Source: Blattabacterium sp. DPU (lineage in GTDB: Bacteria > Bacteroidota > Bacteroidia > Flavobacteriales > Blattabacteriaceae). From it: DNA of 64,000 nt. Shown piece by piece: positions 8,953 to 19,146 of this stretch. The notes below the pieces were generated by a model. It did no database searches. It worked only from the letters and a program-made list of their open reading frames with translations, and was not told the DNA's origin. The translations under genes and the position numbers were made by a program. How positions within the stretch are numbered: the first letter of the stretch is position 1; the number at the start of each line of letters is the position of its first letter. The stretch is from NCBI RefSeq assembly GCF_011290385.1, contig NZ_CP049785.1, forward strand, positions 535,018 through 599,017. The letters run 5' to 3'.

Positions 8953-10416
8953 TCAATTTTTTTGAACTGGATAAATTCCTGTAAAACAACCAAAACAATA
9001 ATGAATACTTCCAAGTATGTCTATAAAATTATCCATACTTAAGAATTCTAAACTATCTACATTTAGAATTTTTGCTATACTTTTTTTATCAACATAATTG
9101 TATGATATGAGATCCTTTTTAGTTGGAGTATCGACTCCTAAATAACATGGGCCTATAATAGGAGGAGATGCACTTCTAAAATGAATTTCTTTAGCTCCTG
9201 CTTTTCTTAATATGTAAACTAATCTACGACTGGTAGTTCCACGGACTATAGAATCATCAATGATAACAATCCGTTTTCCTTTTATTTCATCTAATATAGG
9301 ATTTAATTTCAAGTTTACCATTTTCTCTCGCATTTCCTGTTTGGGTAGAATAAAAGATCTCCCAATATATTTATTTTTTACTAAAATTGGTTTAAAAGGA
9401 ATTCCAGAAGCTTTAGAATACCCAATAGAAGCTGGAACTCCAGAATCTGGGACTCCAATAACTACATCCGCTTTTACTGGATGTTGTTCATAAAGTTTTT
9501 CTCCACTTTTTTCACGAATTTTATAAACATTTATATTTTCAATTGAGGAATCAGGACGAGAAAAATAAATATATTCAAAAGAACATATTCTTTTTTTTGT
9601 ATTTATCTTTTCTGTAAGTAGAGAGAATTGAACTGATTTTTTCTCCACAATTATAATTTCTCCTGGAAATAAATCTCTAACGTAAAATCCCCCAACAGAA
9701 TCAATACCACAAGTTTCAGAGCTAAATATATAAGTTTCTTCATTTAACATTCCATAACATAAAGGACGTATTCCATTTGGATCTCTAAATGCAGCCATTT
9801 TATTATCCATAAGTACAATCACAGAATATGCTCCTTTAATATCAATTGTTGTTTTTTGAATAGCTTTTTCTAGATTATTACCAGATTCTGGTAAATATTT
9901 TTGTATTAAACGTAATATAACTTCGGAATCTGAATATTCGGATATAAAATTGATTCCTTTGGATTCTAATTTTTTACGAATCTTTTGAGCATTCACTAAA
10001 TTTCCATTATGAACAATAGATATTGTACTCTTTCCAAAAGAATCTTCTCCAAAAAAAGGTTGAATATTTTTTTTACTTTGTCCTCCTTCTGTAGAATAAC
10101 GAGTATGTCCAATTACAGCATTTCCATGATAACATTTAGAATTCGAAATTTTTCGAAAAAAATCTAAAACAAGACCTTCGCTTTTATGTGAGATAATAAA
10201 TCCATCTCGTAAAACAGAAAAACCACAAGCTTCTTGTCCTCTATGTTGTAATGCAAATAAGCCAAATTGAATTAAAGAAAAGGTGTCTACTTTATAAGGA
10301 GAATAAATCCCAAAAACACCACATTCATCATGAAATTTATCAAAATAATTATTTTCCAGAATAAAAGGGAATAATTGAGATATCATCTTTTTGGAAAAAG
10401 AATATCTTTGTCCCAT
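8953..10416 (-). CDS. purF: Amidophosphoribosyltransferase
   Basis: First committed step of purine synthesis: glutamine and PRPP give phosphoribosylamine. The N-terminal nucleophile domain starts with the catalytic cysteine in CGVFGIYS at about residue 32, so an N-terminal propeptide of about 31 residues is predicted to be cleaved. LQHRGQE, GHTRYSTEGG and HNGNLVN mark the Ntn amidotransferase. The PRPP-binding loop is IVIIDDSIVRGTTSRR. Cysteines in the C-terminal half (CSFEY, CYLG, CFGCFTG) suggest the Fe-S cluster type seen in Bacillus. This is an inference. Confidence 0.97.
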   Translation of the reverse strand: MGQRYSFSKKMISQLFPFILENNYFDKFHDECGVFGIYSPYKVDTFSLIQFGLFALQHRGQEACGFSVLRDGFIISHKSEGLVLDFFRKISNSKCYHGNAVIGHTRYSTEGGQSKKNIQPFFGEDSFGKSTISIVHNGNLVNAQKIRKKLESKGINFISEYSDSEVILRLIQKYLPESGNNLEKAIQKTTIDIKGAYSVIVLMDNKMAAFRDPNGIRPLCYGMLNEETYIFSSETCGIDSVGGFYVRDLFPGEIIIVEKKSVQFSLLTEKINTKKRICSFEYIYFSRPDSSIENINVYKIREKSGEKLYEQHPVKADVVIGVPDSGVPASIGYSKASGIPFKPILVKNKYIGRSFILPKQEMREKMVNLKLNPILDEIKGKRIVIIDDSIVRGTTSRRLVYILRKAGAKEIHFRSASPPIIGPCYLGVDTPTKKDLISYNYVDKKSIAKILNVDSLEFLSMDNFIDILGSIHYCFGCFTGIYPVQKN

Positions 10417-10422
10417 TATGGA

Positions 10423-11151
10423 TTAACTTACATTTAACCTTTTTAATATCTCCATATAAATATCAAATACTTCTTCTTTTTCTTTTTTTTCCATTCTAAA
10501 TAAATCTTTATCCAGTTTTTTCATTGTTATTTTATCCCAAAAACGACAAGTATCTGGACTGATTTCGTCAGAAAGTAGTATCTCGTTTTTATGATTTCTT
10601 CCAAATTCTGTTTTAAAATCTACTAATATAATGTTTTTATCTAAAAAGTATTTTTTTAGAATATGGTTAATTTTTGATATTATGCCATAAATGGTATTTA
10701 ATTCTTCATAAGAAATAATTTTCAGAAATACTGCATGATGGTCATTAATTAAGGGGTCTTTTAATTGATCATTTTTATAAAATATTTCAAAAATAGGATT
10801 ATATAAATCAATTCCTTCTCTAACTCCTAAACGTTTAGACATACTTCCGGAAACAATATTACGAACAACAAATTCCAAAGGAATTATATCTACTTTATGA
10901 CATAATTGTTCTCTATTATTTTTTTTTCGTATAAAATGGGTTTTAATTCCACAGGAATTTAAAAATTTAAAAATTAATGTAGATATTTCATTATTTAAAA
11001 TTCCTTTATCTTGCAATAACTTTTTTTTCAATCCATTTAAAGCAGTTATATCATCCTTATGATGAATTAATACCTCTATAGGATTATTAGTCGTATATAT
11101 TTTTTTAGTCTTTCCTTCCAATAAAAGATTTTTTTTAATTATGCAGCTCAT
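10423..11151 (-). CDS. purC: SAICAR synthetase
   Basis: Joins aspartate to CAIR in purine synthesis. The 242 residues match the short bacterial PurC, with LLLEGKTKKIY at the N-terminus, VVRNIVSGSMSKRLGVREG, a YKNDQLKDPLINDHHA stretch and LSDEISPDTCRFWDK. The wording of these motifs is closest, from memory, to Clostridia and Bacillus proteins rather than to the longer PurC I associate with many Bacteroidota. Its ATG overlaps the purE stop by four bases, a sign of translational coupling. Confidence 0.96.
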   Translation of the reverse strand: MSCIIKKNLLLEGKTKKIYTTNNPIEVLIHHKDDITALNGLKKKLLQDKGILNNEISTLIFKFLNSCGIKTHFIRKKNNREQLCHKVDIIPLEFVVRNIVSGSMSKRLGVREGIDLYNPIFEIFYKNDQLKDPLINDHHAVFLKIISYEELNTIYGIISKINHILKKYFLDKNIILVDFKTEFGRNHKNEILLSDEISPDTCRFWDKITMKKLDKDLFRMEKKEKEEVFDIYMEILKRLNVS

Positions 11152-11642
11152 AGTAATAAACGTTGCTTAATTTCAGTTATTAATTTATCTTTTTTTTTCA
11201 TTCTGAATTTTAGCAATAATTTTCTGATATCTTTATATTTTATGGATAAAATATGAATAGCTAACAAAGCAGCATTATAGGAATTATTTATACCAACTGT
11301 AGCAACGGGAACATCTTTCGGCATTTGTATCATAGATAAAAGAGCATCTATTCCTCCTAAAGATCCATAATTATTATTGCAATGAATAGGTACTCCTATA
11401 ACAGGAATAATTGTTTTAGAAGAAATAAATCCAGGTAAATGAGCAGATAATCCAGCTCCTGCAATAATTACATCTATACCTTCAGATTCTATTTCTTTTA
11501 TAATGTTTGATAAAATATCTGGTAATCTATGTGCGGAAATTACATAAGACTTATAATTTATGTTAAATTGTTTGAGTACTTCCGCTGTTATTTTCATAAT
11601 TGATTTGTCAGAAATACTACCAAAAAATATAGCCACTTTCAT
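11148..11642 (-). CDS. purE: N5-carboxyaminoimidazole ribonucleotide mutase
   Basis: Class I PurE, which moves the carboxyl group of N5-CAIR to give CAIR. The 164 residues show VAIFFGSISDKS, SAHRLPD, AGAGLSAHLPGF and the substrate loop region SLGGIDALLSMIQMP, with a C-terminal basic tail. The class I enzyme normally needs PurK to make N5-CAIR; purK is not in this window. The stop overlaps the purC start (ATGA). Confidence 0.95.
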   Translation of the reverse strand: MKVAIFFGSISDKSIMKITAEVLKQFNINYKSYVISAHRLPDILSNIIKEIESEGIDVIIAGAGLSAHLPGFISSKTIIPVIGVPIHCNNNYGSLGGIDALLSMIQMPKDVPVATVGINNSYNAALLAIHILSIKYKDIRKLLLKFRMKKKDKLITEIKQRLLL

Positions 11643-11664
11643 ATTTCATAAGTTATTTACAGTT

Positions 11665-14600
11665 TTATAAAAAATATTGTATAGCATTTTTGAAAATTGA
11701 ATGTTCATGAACATTAGGTATATTTTTTAATAATCCATGTTCATAACGTTCTGGATGAGTCATTCTTCCATAAATTTTGCCATCTTCACTTAATACCCCT
11801 TCAACGGCTCCAATGGATCCATTAGGATTATATAATCTATCTAAACTAGGAATTCCTTCCAAATCTACATATTGTGCAGCAATTTGATTTTTATCTAATA
11901 AAATATTTATTGTTTTTTTACTCGCATAAAATCTTCCTTCACTGTGAGATATAGGAAGAGTATATATTTTATTTTTCATGCCATTTAACCATGGAGAATG
12001 ATCAGAAATTACTTTGATATGAACACATTGGGATATATGTTTTTTTGTATTATTGAATGTCAATGTAGGAGAATTATGATTTCTTAAACATATTTTACCA
12101 TCAGGTAATAATCCAGATTTTATTAATCCTTGAAATCCATTACAAATTCCTAAAATTAATCCATCTTGATCAAGAAAATATTTAATAGCATCTTGAATAT
12201 ATGGATTATGTAATATAGATACAATAAACTTAGCAGATCCATCCGGTTCATCTCCAGCACTAAAACCTCCACAAAGCATAAAAATTTGTGCAGACTCTAT
12301 ATTTTTTTTAAAAAAAAACATGGATTCTATAATATTTTTATTATCTAGATTTTTAAATACTAAAGTATTCACTATAGATCCTTCTTTCTCAAATGCACGA
12401 ATTGATTCAAATTCACTATTTGTACCAGGAAATATAGGAATAAATACACGAGGTTTTCCTTTTTTTTTAAATTTACATTTCCATGAGATAGAATTATATT
12501 TTTCTTCTTTTTTTACATTTTTTTTTACATTACTTTTTTCTTTTTTTTCATATTCATGAAAGGAAAAAATAGAAGGAAAAGTTTTTAACCAATTTTTTAT
12601 AGATTCTTCTATATCAATACAGATTCCATTAAAATTTAAATATTCATAAGGAATGATTTCTCCTATTGGAATGAAATTATCATATGAAATGGCAGATGTA
12701 GATTCTATAATTAAGGAACCTATGTTTGTTTCAAGCAAATGATTTTTATAATCAATAACTGCTCCTAAACGATTTCCAAAAGACATTTTCGCAATAGCAA
12801 CAGAAATTCCTCCATCTTTTACTGTTTTTACCGAAACAATTTTTCCAGAACAAATTCCTTTAAAAATATGATCATAGGCTTTTTTGATAGAATCAAAATC
12901 TGGCATTTCATTTTCTAATGAATTGTGATAATACAAATAAATTTTATTTCCTACTTTTTTAAATTCAGGAGATGTAATATTAAAACAAAAACCTGTAGAT
13001 ACACCAAAAACAATCAATGTAGGTGGAACATGCAAATTTTTATACGTTCCAGACATAGAATCTTTTCCCCCTATAGAAGCTAATTCTAACGACATCTGAG
13101 CATGATAAGCTCCTAGTAAAGCAGAAAAAGGGATTCCCCAATGTTCTGGATTATTTCCCAATTTTTGATAATATTCTTGAAAGCTGAAATAAGTATTCCT
13201 GTAATTTCCTCCCATAGAAACAATTTTAGAAATACATTCTACAATAGCATAAGCTCCTCCATGAAAAGGACTCCAAGTAGATACTTCAGGATGAAAGCCC
13301 CAAGAAACTAAACTAACTGTATTTGTATTTCCTATCAAAACAGGAATTTTTTGTGCACTTCCTTCAGATGGAGTCATTTGATATTTTCCTCCAAAAGGCA
13401 TTAAAACTGTAGTTCCTCCTACAGTACTATCAAACATCTCTACTAAACTTTTTTGAGAAGCTATATTTAATTTAGAAAGAGTATTTAAAAATGTTTCTTT
13501 ACTAAAAATGATTTTTTTTGATTTATTAAAAGGAGAAATTGAAATTGGGGAATTCACGAGAACAGATTTTTCTTTATGATATCCCCGTGTATTTAAAAAA
13601 GAACTTTTTACATTAAAAATTTTTTTTCCTTTATAATCAAAAATGATACGTTTATTATCCGTGATTTCACCAATAGGAACAGCTATAATATTTTCTTCAC
13701 GAGAAAAATGAATAAATTTTTTAACATTTTTAGGATCTAATATTACAGCCATACGTTCTTGAGATTCAGAAAGAGCAATTTCTATAGCCTTTATGTTTTT
13801 TGCATTTTTTTTAATTGGTATTTTATCTAAATAAAGAACTAAACTATCGTGTAATTCACCTACAGCTACGGAAGCTCCTCCTGCTCCAAAATCATTACAT
13901 TTTTTTATCAAAGAAATAACCTCTTTTTTTCTAAAAAATCTTTGAATTTTTCTTTCTATGATAGGATCTCCTTTTGCTTGAACATTATTATTTTTGAAAT
14001 CTAAATTCTGTTCTTTAGAGGAATCAGTAGCTCCTCCTATTCCTTCTTTTCCTGTTAATCCTCCAATTAATAAAATGATGTCTCCTTTTTTTGGTTTATC
14101 TTGCTTTATGAAATCAATAGGAACAGCTCCAACAACCATTCCCACCTCCATTCTTTTTGCTTTATATCCCTCATGATAAATTTCTTGTACATGAGTTGTT
14201 GCTAGTCCTACTTGATTTCCATAAGAACTATAACCACGAGCTGATTCAAAACAAATATGATGTTGAGGTAATTTACCATTAATAATTTTTGATTGAATAG
14301 GATCAGCTGCTCCACTTAATCTTATCCCCTGATAAACAAATGCTCTACCAGATAGAGGATCACGAATAGCTCCTCCTATACAAGTAGAAGCTCCTATAAA
14401 AGGATTCATTTCAGTAGGATGATTATGAGTTTCATTTTTAAATAATAAATACCATTTTTCTTTTTTTTTATTTTCAGTGAAATCTACATTTATGGTCATC
14501 ATACATGCATTATGTTCATATGACGAAACATAATTTCTTAATTTTCCCTTTTGATAAAGAATTTTAGAAGGAATATTGGATAAATCCATAAGATTAATAG

Positions 14601-15342
14601 GAGATTTTGATCTCCCTACTGAATCTCTATCCTTTAAATATCTGTTAAAAATATTTTGATATGTTTTTTTTAATGAACCATCAAAAGATATATCTTTCAA
14701 TGTAGTAAAAAATGTTGTATGACGACAATGATCAGACCAATAAACATCAAATATCCGTAATTCTGCTCGTGTCGGGTTTCGTTTTTCTTTATAAAAATAT
14801 TTTTGAATAAAAAATAAATCATTAATTTCCATAGAAAAATTCCACTTACGATGGATTTTTATGATTTCATTAACAGATAAATTTATAAAGTTATCTATGA
14901 TTTTGGTGTCATTTTTTTTATTTTTTCCAGTTGTATATAAACATGATTTTGTATAAAATTTTTTAATTTTATAAAAATCATCTTGTTTTTTCATTCCAAT
15001 TAATTTTATTAATTGTCCAGCTTTTATGGATACCAACGATTTAGGATCTATAACTTTTATGCATTGTACAGCTGCATAAGCTCTAGATTCATATCTTTCT
15101 GGAAAATATTCTATACATGAAGTGGTCAAATGTATTTTTCTATGTAAAATATCTGTAATAGGATCTACAAAAACTTTTGATAAACTTTCCAAAAAAAGTT
15201 TTTCATTTATATTAAATATATCATATATATAATAAATAACTATATTAGACAATGAAATATTCATATTTTTTAATTCATTGTATAATTTTCTAGAATTAAT
15301 ATCAAAAGGACTTTTTTTTTGTATATAAATTCTGAAATTCAT
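11665..15342 (-). CDS. purL: Phosphoribosylformylglycinamidine synthase, single-chain
   Basis: Glutamine-dependent conversion of FGAR to FGAM. The 1225 residues make a full-length fused enzyme: an N-terminal PurS-like part, two PurM-like ATPase halves and a C-terminal glutamine amidotransferase with the catalytic cysteine in GICNGFQGL and the SHSEGRFYA and MTHPERYEH regions. Motifs such as YWSDHCRHTTF, KNETHNHPTE and GGAIRDPLSG look, from memory, like the long Clostridia-type PurL rather than the E. coli form. No internal stop or obvious truncation. It lies 7 bases after purB and 22 before purE. Confidence 0.96.
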   Translation of the reverse strand: MNFRIYIQKKSPFDINSRKLYNELKNMNISLSNIVIYYIYDIFNINEKLFLESLSKVFVDPITDILHRKIHLTTSCIEYFPERYESRAYAAVQCIKVIDPKSLVSIKAGQLIKLIGMKKQDDFYKIKKFYTKSCLYTTGKNKKNDTKIIDNFINLSVNEIIKIHRKWNFSMEINDLFFIQKYFYKEKRNPTRAELRIFDVYWSDHCRHTTFFTTLKDISFDGSLKKTYQNIFNRYLKDRDSVGRSKSPINLMDLSNIPSKILYQKGKLRNYVSSYEHNACMMTINVDFTENKKKEKWYLLFKNETHNHPTEMNPFIGASTCIGGAIRDPLSGRAFVYQGIRLSGAADPIQSKIINGKLPQHHICFESARGYSSYGNQVGLATTHVQEIYHEGYKAKRMEVGMVVGAVPIDFIKQDKPKKGDIILLIGGLTGKEGIGGATDSSKEQNLDFKNNNVQAKGDPIIERKIQRFFRKKEVISLIKKCNDFGAGGASVAVGELHDSLVLYLDKIPIKKNAKNIKAIEIALSESQERMAVILDPKNVKKFIHFSREENIIAVPIGEITDNKRIIFDYKGKKIFNVKSSFLNTRGYHKEKSVLVNSPISISPFNKSKKIIFSKETFLNTLSKLNIASQKSLVEMFDSTVGGTTVLMPFGGKYQMTPSEGSAQKIPVLIGNTNTVSLVSWGFHPEVSTWSPFHGGAYAIVECISKIVSMGGNYRNTYFSFQEYYQKLGNNPEHWGIPFSALLGAYHAQMSLELASIGGKDSMSGTYKNLHVPPTLIVFGVSTGFCFNITSPEFKKVGNKIYLYYHNSLENEMPDFDSIKKAYDHIFKGICSGKIVSVKTVKDGGISVAIAKMSFGNRLGAVIDYKNHLLETNIGSLIIESTSAISYDNFIPIGEIIPYEYLNFNGICIDIEESIKNWLKTFPSIFSFHEYEKKEKSNVKKNVKKEEKYNSISWKCKFKKKGKPRVFIPIFPGTNSEFESIRAFEKEGSIVNTLVFKNLDNKNIIESMFFFKKNIESAQIFMLCGGFSAGDEPDGSAKFIVSILHNPYIQDAIKYFLDQDGLILGICNGFQGLIKSGLLPDGKICLRNHNSPTLTFNNTKKHISQCVHIKVISDHSPWLNGMKNKIYTLPISHSEGRFYASKKTINILLDKNQIAAQYVDLEGIPSLDRLYNPNGSIGAVEGVLSEDGKIYGRMTHPERYEHGLLKNIPNVHEHSIFKNAIQYFL

Positions 15343-15349
15343 TATTTAT

Positions 15350-16786
15350 TTAAATTTTTTTATCCATATTGGATATATCAGAATCAATTAGATGATGAAA
15401 ACGATTTAATATAGGATTAACTATTGTATCAATAAATTCTAAAGTTTGATCTGAAGAAAATCCTGTCAAATTTTTAGGATTTAGAATTTGATTCATTTTT
15501 TCTTCATGAATTGGTATTTTTTTATCATGTAAAATACGTTTAATAAAATCATTTTCCATTCCTTCTAATTTAATTTTATTATTTGTTTCCATAGAATGGA
15601 CTCGTATTCTTTCATGGATTTTTTGCCTATCTGCTCCATTTTTTACACATTCTACAATAATATATTCAGTAATTAAAAAAGGAAGTTCTTCTTTTATATG
15701 TTTATCGATAATTTTAGGATATACTATAATATTTTCTAATATATTATTCCAAATCATTAAAATTGAATCTACAGCTAAGAATGATTGTCCAATGACCAAC
15801 CTCCTATTTGCAGAATCATCTAAAGTCCGTTCCAACCATTGAGTTGCAGCAACTAATGCTGAACTATTAGATAAAGAAATAACATATTTTGCTAAAGAAG
15901 CCATACGTTCACTTTGTATTGGATTCCGTTTATAAGCCATTGCACTAGACCCAATTTGTTCTTTTTCAAAAGGTTCTTCCATTTCTTTTAAATTTTGTAA
16001 CAATCGTAAATCATTACTAAATTTATGAGATGATTGAGATATATTGGATAAGACATTTAATATTTGAGCATCTACCTTTCTATCATAAGTTTGTCCTGTT
16101 ATAGGAAAAATATTTTGAAATCCAAACTTACTAGATAATTTTTTTTCTAAATTTTTTACTTTTTGTAAATCTCCATTAAATAATTTTTTAAAACTATCTG
16201 CTGAACCTACAGTTCCTTTTACTCCTCTAAAATGAATATTTTTCAATCTAAATTCTAACTCTTCTAAATCTAGAAGTAAACTTTGTAACCATAAAGCAGA
16301 ACGTTTTCCTACAGTGATTAATTGAGCAGGTTGATAATGAGTAAAAGCTAAAGTAGGAATATCATGATATTCTAGGGTAAAATTTCTAAGACGGAAAATT
16401 ACATTAATCAATTTTTTCAATAAAATTTCCAATCCATCACGAATTAAAATAATATCTGTATTGTCTCCTAAAAATGCACTCGTAGCTCCCAAATGAATAA
16501 TAGGTCTAGCAATGGGTGCTTTTTCCCCGAAAGCATATAAATGAGCCATGACATCATGTCTAAATTTTTTTTCATAAAAAGAAACTCTATCCCAATCAAT
16601 ATCATACAAATGATTTTTTAAATCAAGAATCTGTTCTTTACTAATATTTAATCCTAATTCTTTTTGAATTTCCGCTAAGTATAACCATAATTTTCTCCAC
16701 AAAATAAATTTTTTTTTTGGAGAAAAATTATATAACATTTCTTTGCTACTATATCGTTCTACTAAAGGATTTTTATACTTTTTCAC
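15350..16786 (-). CDS. purB: Adenylosuccinate lyase
   Basis: Releases fumarate from SAICAR and from adenylosuccinate, serving both IMP and AMP synthesis. The 478 residues belong to the long lyase clade that, as I recall, includes Clostridia and animal enzymes: IHLGATSAFLGDNTD, FTHYQPAQLITVGKR, the flexible signature loop GSSAMAYKRNP near residue 290 and ERTLDDSANRR. The shorter E. coli-type PurB lacks several of these. The fumarate could be used by FumC or by the class 1A dihydroorotate dehydrogenase. It lies 12 bases after purA. Confidence 0.96.
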   Translation of the reverse strand: MKKYKNPLVERYSSKEMLYNFSPKKKFILWRKLWLYLAEIQKELGLNISKEQILDLKNHLYDIDWDRVSFYEKKFRHDVMAHLYAFGEKAPIARPIIHLGATSAFLGDNTDIILIRDGLEILLKKLINVIFRLRNFTLEYHDIPTLAFTHYQPAQLITVGKRSALWLQSLLLDLEELEFRLKNIHFRGVKGTVGSADSFKKLFNGDLQKVKNLEKKLSSKFGFQNIFPITGQTYDRKVDAQILNVLSNISQSSHKFSNDLRLLQNLKEMEEPFEKEQIGSSAMAYKRNPIQSERMASLAKYVISLSNSSALVAATQWLERTLDDSANRRLVIGQSFLAVDSILMIWNNILENIIVYPKIIDKHIKEELPFLITEYIIVECVKNGADRQKIHERIRVHSMETNNKIKLEGMENDFIKRILHDKKIPIHEEKMNQILNPKNLTGFSSDQTLEFIDTIVNPILNRFHHLIDSDISNMDKKI

Positions 16787-16798
16787 AAGAAAATTTTT

Positions 16799-18094
16799 TT
16801 AATTAAAAATTTTTAAAAATAGTGATTTATTTTTAATAATATTTTGATTTCTTTCAGAACCCACAGAAATTAATATAATTTCTAAATTCAGAAAATTTTC
16901 AATAAATCCTATGTATTTTTGACAATTTATTGGCAAATCTTCGTATTTATGAATAGAAGATATATCTTTTTTCCATCCAGGAAAATCTATGTAAACTCCT
17001 TTTACATTTTTTATTATATCTGCTGGAAAATATTGAATAATGTCATTATTATATTTATACTTTACACACACTTTAATAATTTTCAATTCACTTAAAACAT
17101 CTAATTTTGTAATAACTAAATAATTAATTCCGTTAATCATACAAGAATATTTAAGAGCAATCAAATCTAACCATCCGCATCGTCTTGGGCGTTTTGTTGT
17201 TGCTCCATACTCATTTCCTTTTTGACGAATTACATCCCCAATTTCATTTTCTATTTCTGTAGGAAAAGGACCAAATCCTACACGAGTACAATATGCCTTT
17301 GATATTCCTATAAAATTTTTTAAAAAGTGAGGAGGGATTCCAGATCCTGTACATACTCCTCCTGTAGAAGTAGAAGAAGTGGTTACATATGGATATGTTC
17401 CATAATTTATATCTAATAACATAGCTTGAGCTCCTTCAAATAGAATCTTTTTTTTATTATGAAAAGCTTTATGAATTTCATAAACTCCGTCTATTATTCG
17501 ATCAGAAATAGTTTTTGCATATTCTATATATTCTTCATAAATAGATTTAAAAGAAAGAGTTTTTTTTTGAAAAATTTTTGTAAAAATTTGATTTTTTAAA
17601 TCAATATTGTATTTTAATTTTTTATAAAAAATGTCTAAATCCAATAAATCTAAAACACGAATCCCTATACGAGCAATTTTATCTTCATAAGTAGGACCAA
17701 TTCCTTTGTGTGTTGTTCCTATTGATTTTTTTCCTAAAGATTCTTCTTTATACTGATCTAATAAACGATGGTAAGGCATAGTGATGTGTGCTCTTTTTGC
17801 TAATAATACATTAGATGTATTCATTCCCATTGATTCTAGATTTTGTATTTCTTTTATAAAAGATTTAGGATCAACCACCACTCCAGGACCGATAATACAT
17901 TTCACTCCAGAATAAATAACTCCAGAAGGAACTAAATGAAGAATAAAATAACGATTTTTAATATGAATAGAATGACCTGAGTTATTTCCTCCTTGATAAC
18001 GGATTACATAATCCGAATTTTTAGCAAGTAAGTCTGTAATTTTTCCTTTTCCCTCGTCACCCCATTGGAGACCAACAATAACATTTGAAGGCAT
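16799..18094 (-). CDS. purA: Adenylosuccinate synthetase
   Basis: GTP-dependent addition of aspartate to IMP, the first step to AMP. The 431-residue form from the ATG at 18094 starts MPSNVIVGLQWGDEGKGK, which holds the GTP-binding P-loop. An in-frame ATG at 18127 would add 11 atypical residues. Other signatures are YQGGNNSGHSI, GTTHKGIGPTYEDK, a VGFGPFPTE motif and TTKRPRRCGWLD. It is followed by purB and preceded by ruvB, 72 bases upstream. Confidence 0.97.
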   Translation of the reverse strand: MPSNVIVGLQWGDEGKGKITDLLAKNSDYVIRYQGGNNSGHSIHIKNRYFILHLVPSGVIYSGVKCIIGPGVVVDPKSFIKEIQNLESMGMNTSNVLLAKRAHITMPYHRLLDQYKEESLGKKSIGTTHKGIGPTYEDKIARIGIRVLDLLDLDIFYKKLKYNIDLKNQIFTKIFQKKTLSFKSIYEEYIEYAKTISDRIIDGVYEIHKAFHNKKKILFEGAQAMLLDINYGTYPYVTTSSTSTGGVCTGSGIPPHFLKNFIGISKAYCTRVGFGPFPTEIENEIGDVIRQKGNEYGATTKRPRRCGWLDLIALKYSCMINGINYLVITKLDVLSELKIIKVCVKYKYNNDIIQYFPADIIKNVKGVYIDFPGWKKDISSIHKYEDLPINCQKYIGFIENFLNLEIILISVGSERNQNIIKNKSLFLKIFN

Positions 18095-18166
18095 GATTGT
18101 ACATTTTGATATTGATTCTTTTAACAAAGTTAATTCTTATGAACATATAATAAAAGATATTTTAGT

Positions 18167-19132
18167 CTATTTTTTTTTTAAATTTTTTTTAATATGATGA
18201 TAAGCTAATTTCGTTACTTTTCTTCCTCTTGGTGTTCTAATTAAATATCCTTCTTGAATAAGAAAAGGTTCATAAACTTCTTCTATTGTATCAGAATTTT
18301 CACTAACAGCTATTGCTATAGTATTAATTCCCACAGGGCCTCCTTTAAAATGATCTATAATATATGAAAGAATTCTATTATCCATTTCATCTAATCCATA
18401 TTTATCTACATTAAGAGCTTGTAACCCTAGATTACATATATTGATATCAATGATTCCATTTCCTTTGATTTGTGCAAAATCACGGATTCTACGTAATAAA
18501 GCATTGGCAATACGTGGAGTTCCACGACTTCTATTTGCTATTTCATAAGATGCTTTTTCTGTTATTGGAATATTTAGCAATTTTGCACTACGATTGACAA
18601 TATTGTTTAATAATTTTTTTTCATAATAATTAAGACGAAAATTAATACCAAATCTAGAACGCATAGGAGCTGTTAATAAACCTGATCTTGTAGTTGCTCC
18701 TATTAAAGTAAAAGGAGATAAATCTATTTTAACAGATCTAGCATTAGATCCAGAATCTATGATAATGTCTATTTTATAATTATCCATAGCTGAATACAAA
18801 TATTCCTCTACAACTGGAGAAAGACGATGAATTTCATCAATAAAAATTACATCATTCATTTTTAAATGAATTAATAGTCCAGCTAAATCTCCAGGTTTAT
18901 CTAGAACAGATCCAGAAGTTACAGTAATATTCACACATAATTCATTAGCCACAATATGAGCAAGTGTTGTTTTTCCTAATCCTGGAGGTCCATGAAATAA
19001 AATATGATCTAAAGCTTCTTTTCTTTTTTTAGCAGCCTGAATAAAAATCTTCAGATTATTCAATATTTCATATTGTCCAACAAAATCTTGAATTGTTTTA
19101 GGATTTAAAGATCCTTCTAAAAAAGATGACAT
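18167..19132 (-). CDS. ruvB: Holliday junction helicase RuvB
   Basis: AAA+ motor that drives branch migration with RuvA. Walker A is HGPPGLGKTTLAH, Walker B IFIDEIHRLSP, sensor 1 region LIGATTRSGLL with the arginine finger in MRSRFG, followed by a winged-helix C-terminus (GGPVGINTIA, RTPRGR). I chose the ATG at 19132 (321 residues, MSSFLEGSLNPKT). The frame stays open up to 19270, but that stretch lies inside surE. ruvA is not in the window. It lies 14 bases after surE. Confidence 0.96.
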   Translation of the reverse strand: MSSFLEGSLNPKTIQDFVGQYEILNNLKIFIQAAKKRKEALDHILFHGPPGLGKTTLAHIVANELCVNITVTSGSVLDKPGDLAGLLIHLKMNDVIFIDEIHRLSPVVEEYLYSAMDNYKIDIIIDSGSNARSVKIDLSPFTLIGATTRSGLLTAPMRSRFGINFRLNYYEKKLLNNIVNRSAKLLNIPITEKASYEIANRSRGTPRIANALLRRIRDFAQIKGNGIIDINICNLGLQALNVDKYGLDEMDNRILSYIIDHFKGGPVGINTIAIAVSENSDTIEEVYEPFLIQEGYLIRTPRGRKVTKLAYHHIKKNLKKK

Positions 19133-19146
19133 ATATTTTATCAAAT

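Noticed and set aside
9260-9493. Plus-strand open frame antisense to purF
   Set aside because: Shadow of the purF reading frame; PurF motifs are continuous on the other strand.
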